Assembly: GCF_016469335.1 (NCBI RefSeq)
Contig: NZ_CP059888.1
Coordinates: 2,294,001 to 2,358,000, forward strand
Direction: 5' to 3'
Source: Flocculibacter collagenilyticus
Lineage (GTDB): Bacteria > Pseudomonadota > Gammaproteobacteria > Enterobacterales > Alteromonadaceae
DNA: 64,000 nucleotides
Shown: positions 63,037 through 64,000 of the stretch, in pieces
How positions within the stretch are numbered: position 1 is the stretch's first letter
Layout of the letters: the number at the start of each line of letters is the position of its first letter
Notes under the pieces: model-generated
Seen by the model: only the letters and a program-made list of their open reading frames with translations
The model's database searches: none
Told to the model about the DNA's origin: nothing
Translations under genes and position numbers: made by a program

Positions 63037-63348
63037 CTATACGCTACCCTCTGCTTCCACGACTAAGATTCTTGCTGCACCTACTGGATGAGCGACATGT
63101 TCAGTTCCAACTGAAGCATAAAAAATATCACCTGTATTTAAAGTTGTAGATTGCTCGACCCCGTTTTCTTTATAAAACATTTTAACAACGCCATCTAGTA
63201 CAGCAAAAACCTCTTCGCCATCGTTAATGTGCCACTGGTATGGCTTATCAGTCCAATGCAAGCGAGTTGTAATTCCATTCATATTGGCGATGTTTTTAGC
63301 ACCCCATGCACGTGTTGCTGTAAACTCTTTACTTCTAATGATTTCCAT
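63037..63348 (-). CDS. Small cupin-domain protein
   Basis: 103 residues, a single cupin beta-barrel. Motif 1 is seen as WHINDGEEVFAVLDGVVKMFYKENG (with His and Glu as possible metal ligands) and motif 2 as GDIFYASVGTEHVAHPVG (final His). The family binds metal and does many things, so the reaction is unknown. It has a gap of about 140 bp to the broken SnoaL-like gene and about 110 bp to DUF2919, so it is probably its own unit. Confidence 0.85.
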   Translation of the reverse strand: MEIIRSKEFTATRAWGAKNIANMNGITTRLHWTDKPYQWHINDGEEVFAVLDGVVKMFYKENGVEQSTTLNTGDIFYASVGTEHVAHPVGAARILVVEAEGSV

Positions 63349-63458
63349 AATAAATCCAAATTAACTGCACCGCCTGAGCAGCTTATAACATCCCGTTAAA
63401 CGACAAGTAATAGCGGGTTAAAATAATGAAAAACGCACTCCGCCAGCTGTTAATTGTC

Positions 63459-63935
63459 TTAACTTGAACTGTCATCTTGCGGCCAGTCTTTGAAACTGTC
63501 TCTTACCTGCCTGCTACGAAGTAGGTATAACCAGCACCATAAGTTTGCTACTAAGAATATAGCAATATCAATTTGATAAGATAAATTTGATTGCCATGCT
63601 TTATATCCTAGTACGACCAAGTCGAGTGTTAAAGAGGTGATAAGTAACACCTTGCCACGACGCCAAATTGCCCCTAAAAACGCTGGACTGCTTTTTCGTC
63701 TTAAGACCATCACCACAAAAACAATCAAGGCAAAAAAACCACTGATAAGCGATAAAAAAAAGCTTTCTTGATTGGGATAAACCCAATCAATCACTTTTTG
63801 TTGCGTATTAAACTGGGTCAGTGACACTAACCACACCACATACGCTCTGAGTAATAAAATAAGTAGTAAATAAACGCCGACTGGTACTTTTAACGCGCCT
63901 TGGCTGTCAAAATCATCTGGTGTGTACAACTTCAT
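63459..63935 (-). CDS. DUF2919 (YfeZ-like) membrane protein
   Basis: 158 residues with four membrane segments (about 19-37, 55-75, 92-112 and 120-138). The start LYTPDDFDSQGALKVPVGVYLLLILLLRAYVVW is typical of DUF2919, called YfeZ in E. coli. Function unknown. Opens near the right edge of the window; the 65 bp beyond it contain no gene start that can be seen. Confidence 0.83.
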   Translation of the reverse strand: MKLYTPDDFDSQGALKVPVGVYLLLILLLRAYVVWLVSLTQFNTQQKVIDWVYPNQESFFLSLISGFFALIVFVVMVLRRKSSPAFLGAIWRRGKVLLITSLTLDLVVLGYKAWQSNLSYQIDIAIFLVANLWCWLYLLRSRQVRDSFKDWPQDDSSS

Positions 63936-64000
63936 TAGCCGTGCTCTTTTGGTTATTAGTTCGCTGTTAAAGGTGTTTCTTTCGTTCAGCTAGTATACCT

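Noticed and set aside
1-64000. CRISPR arrays, tRNA, rRNA, restriction-modification or other defence genes, prophage
   Set aside because: I looked for regular repeats, cloverleaf sequences and the relevant family motifs on both strands and saw none; the accessory content is limited to one IS and one MITE.

Overview
The window looks like a contiguous piece of an AT-rich (roughly 38-40% GC by eye) marine gammaproteobacterial chromosome, most likely order Alteromonadales and close to Colwelliaceae (Colwellia/Thalassotalea type). The grounds are inference from gene content: DUF3581, DUF2982, DUF3025, DUF2919 and YggN-type proteins; a TtpC-type TonB2 operon with DUF3450; a GlyGly-CTERM surface protein; and the housekeeping block bamC-dapA / gcvR-bcp / perM-tusA-like / bepA-arsC-wrbA-DUF2069. 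No rRNA, tRNA or CRISPR array was seen, and there is no prophage or integrative element.

Layout. 1-9.2 kb is the most accessory part: a complete ISAs1-family insertion sequence with an intact 10-bp target duplication, a lipoprotein plus a prolyl-oligopeptidase/Sel1 fusion protease, an acyltransferase, and a large secreted Ig-domain protein with a GlyGly-CTERM tail. 9.3-16.2 kb holds a soluble CZB chemoreceptor, DUF3581, a class V aminotransferase, a STAS-like protein, inosine-guanosine kinase and a GNAT. 16.2-22.7 kb is a run of minus-strand envelope and unknown genes: YggN, a DUF1566 pair with PKD-like domains, FapA, DUF2982 and a 32-codon CPYC membrane miniprotein. 22.7-27.7 kb is an RND efflux pair and a GNAT with an unusual start. 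27.8-33 kb is the TonB2 operon in the order DUF3450, TtpC, ExbB, ExbD, TonB, TPR. 33-39.7 kb holds AzoR, two MFS transporters, a NatAB-type ABC exporter and DUF3025. 39.8-43.7 kb has an M28 peptidase, a candidate small RNA and asparagine synthetase B. 43.9-54.3 kb is the housekeeping block (rraB, csp, bamC, dapA, gcvR, bcp, perM, tusA-like, bepA, arsC-like, wrbA-like, DUF2069, tag). 54.4-59.7 kb is an envelope exporter operon (TetR, MMPL-type RND, LolA-like protein, beta-barrel protein) with three matching operator palindromes. 59.8-64 kb has purC, xthA, a SnoaL-like gene broken by a MITE, a cupin and DUF2919.

Working together: the TonB2 operon would energise outer-membrane uptake. BamC and BepA serve outer-membrane protein assembly and quality control. 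DapA feeds lysine and cell-wall synthesis, and GcvR controls one-carbon flux. The TetR/RND/LolA-like/OMP set reads as a self-regulated export route for a hydrophobic envelope component.

The strongest non-routine observations are: (i) a 263-bp MITE whose removal, with one TA copy, restores the reading frame of the host gene exactly; (ii) three matching palindromes around the TetR gene; (iii) an orphan promoter-to-terminator unit at 41.55-41.77 kb with the form of a small RNA; and (iv) several very short genes, notably the CPYC membrane miniprotein. I saw no defence system or other large new system. All family calls come from reading the sequence, not from a database search.
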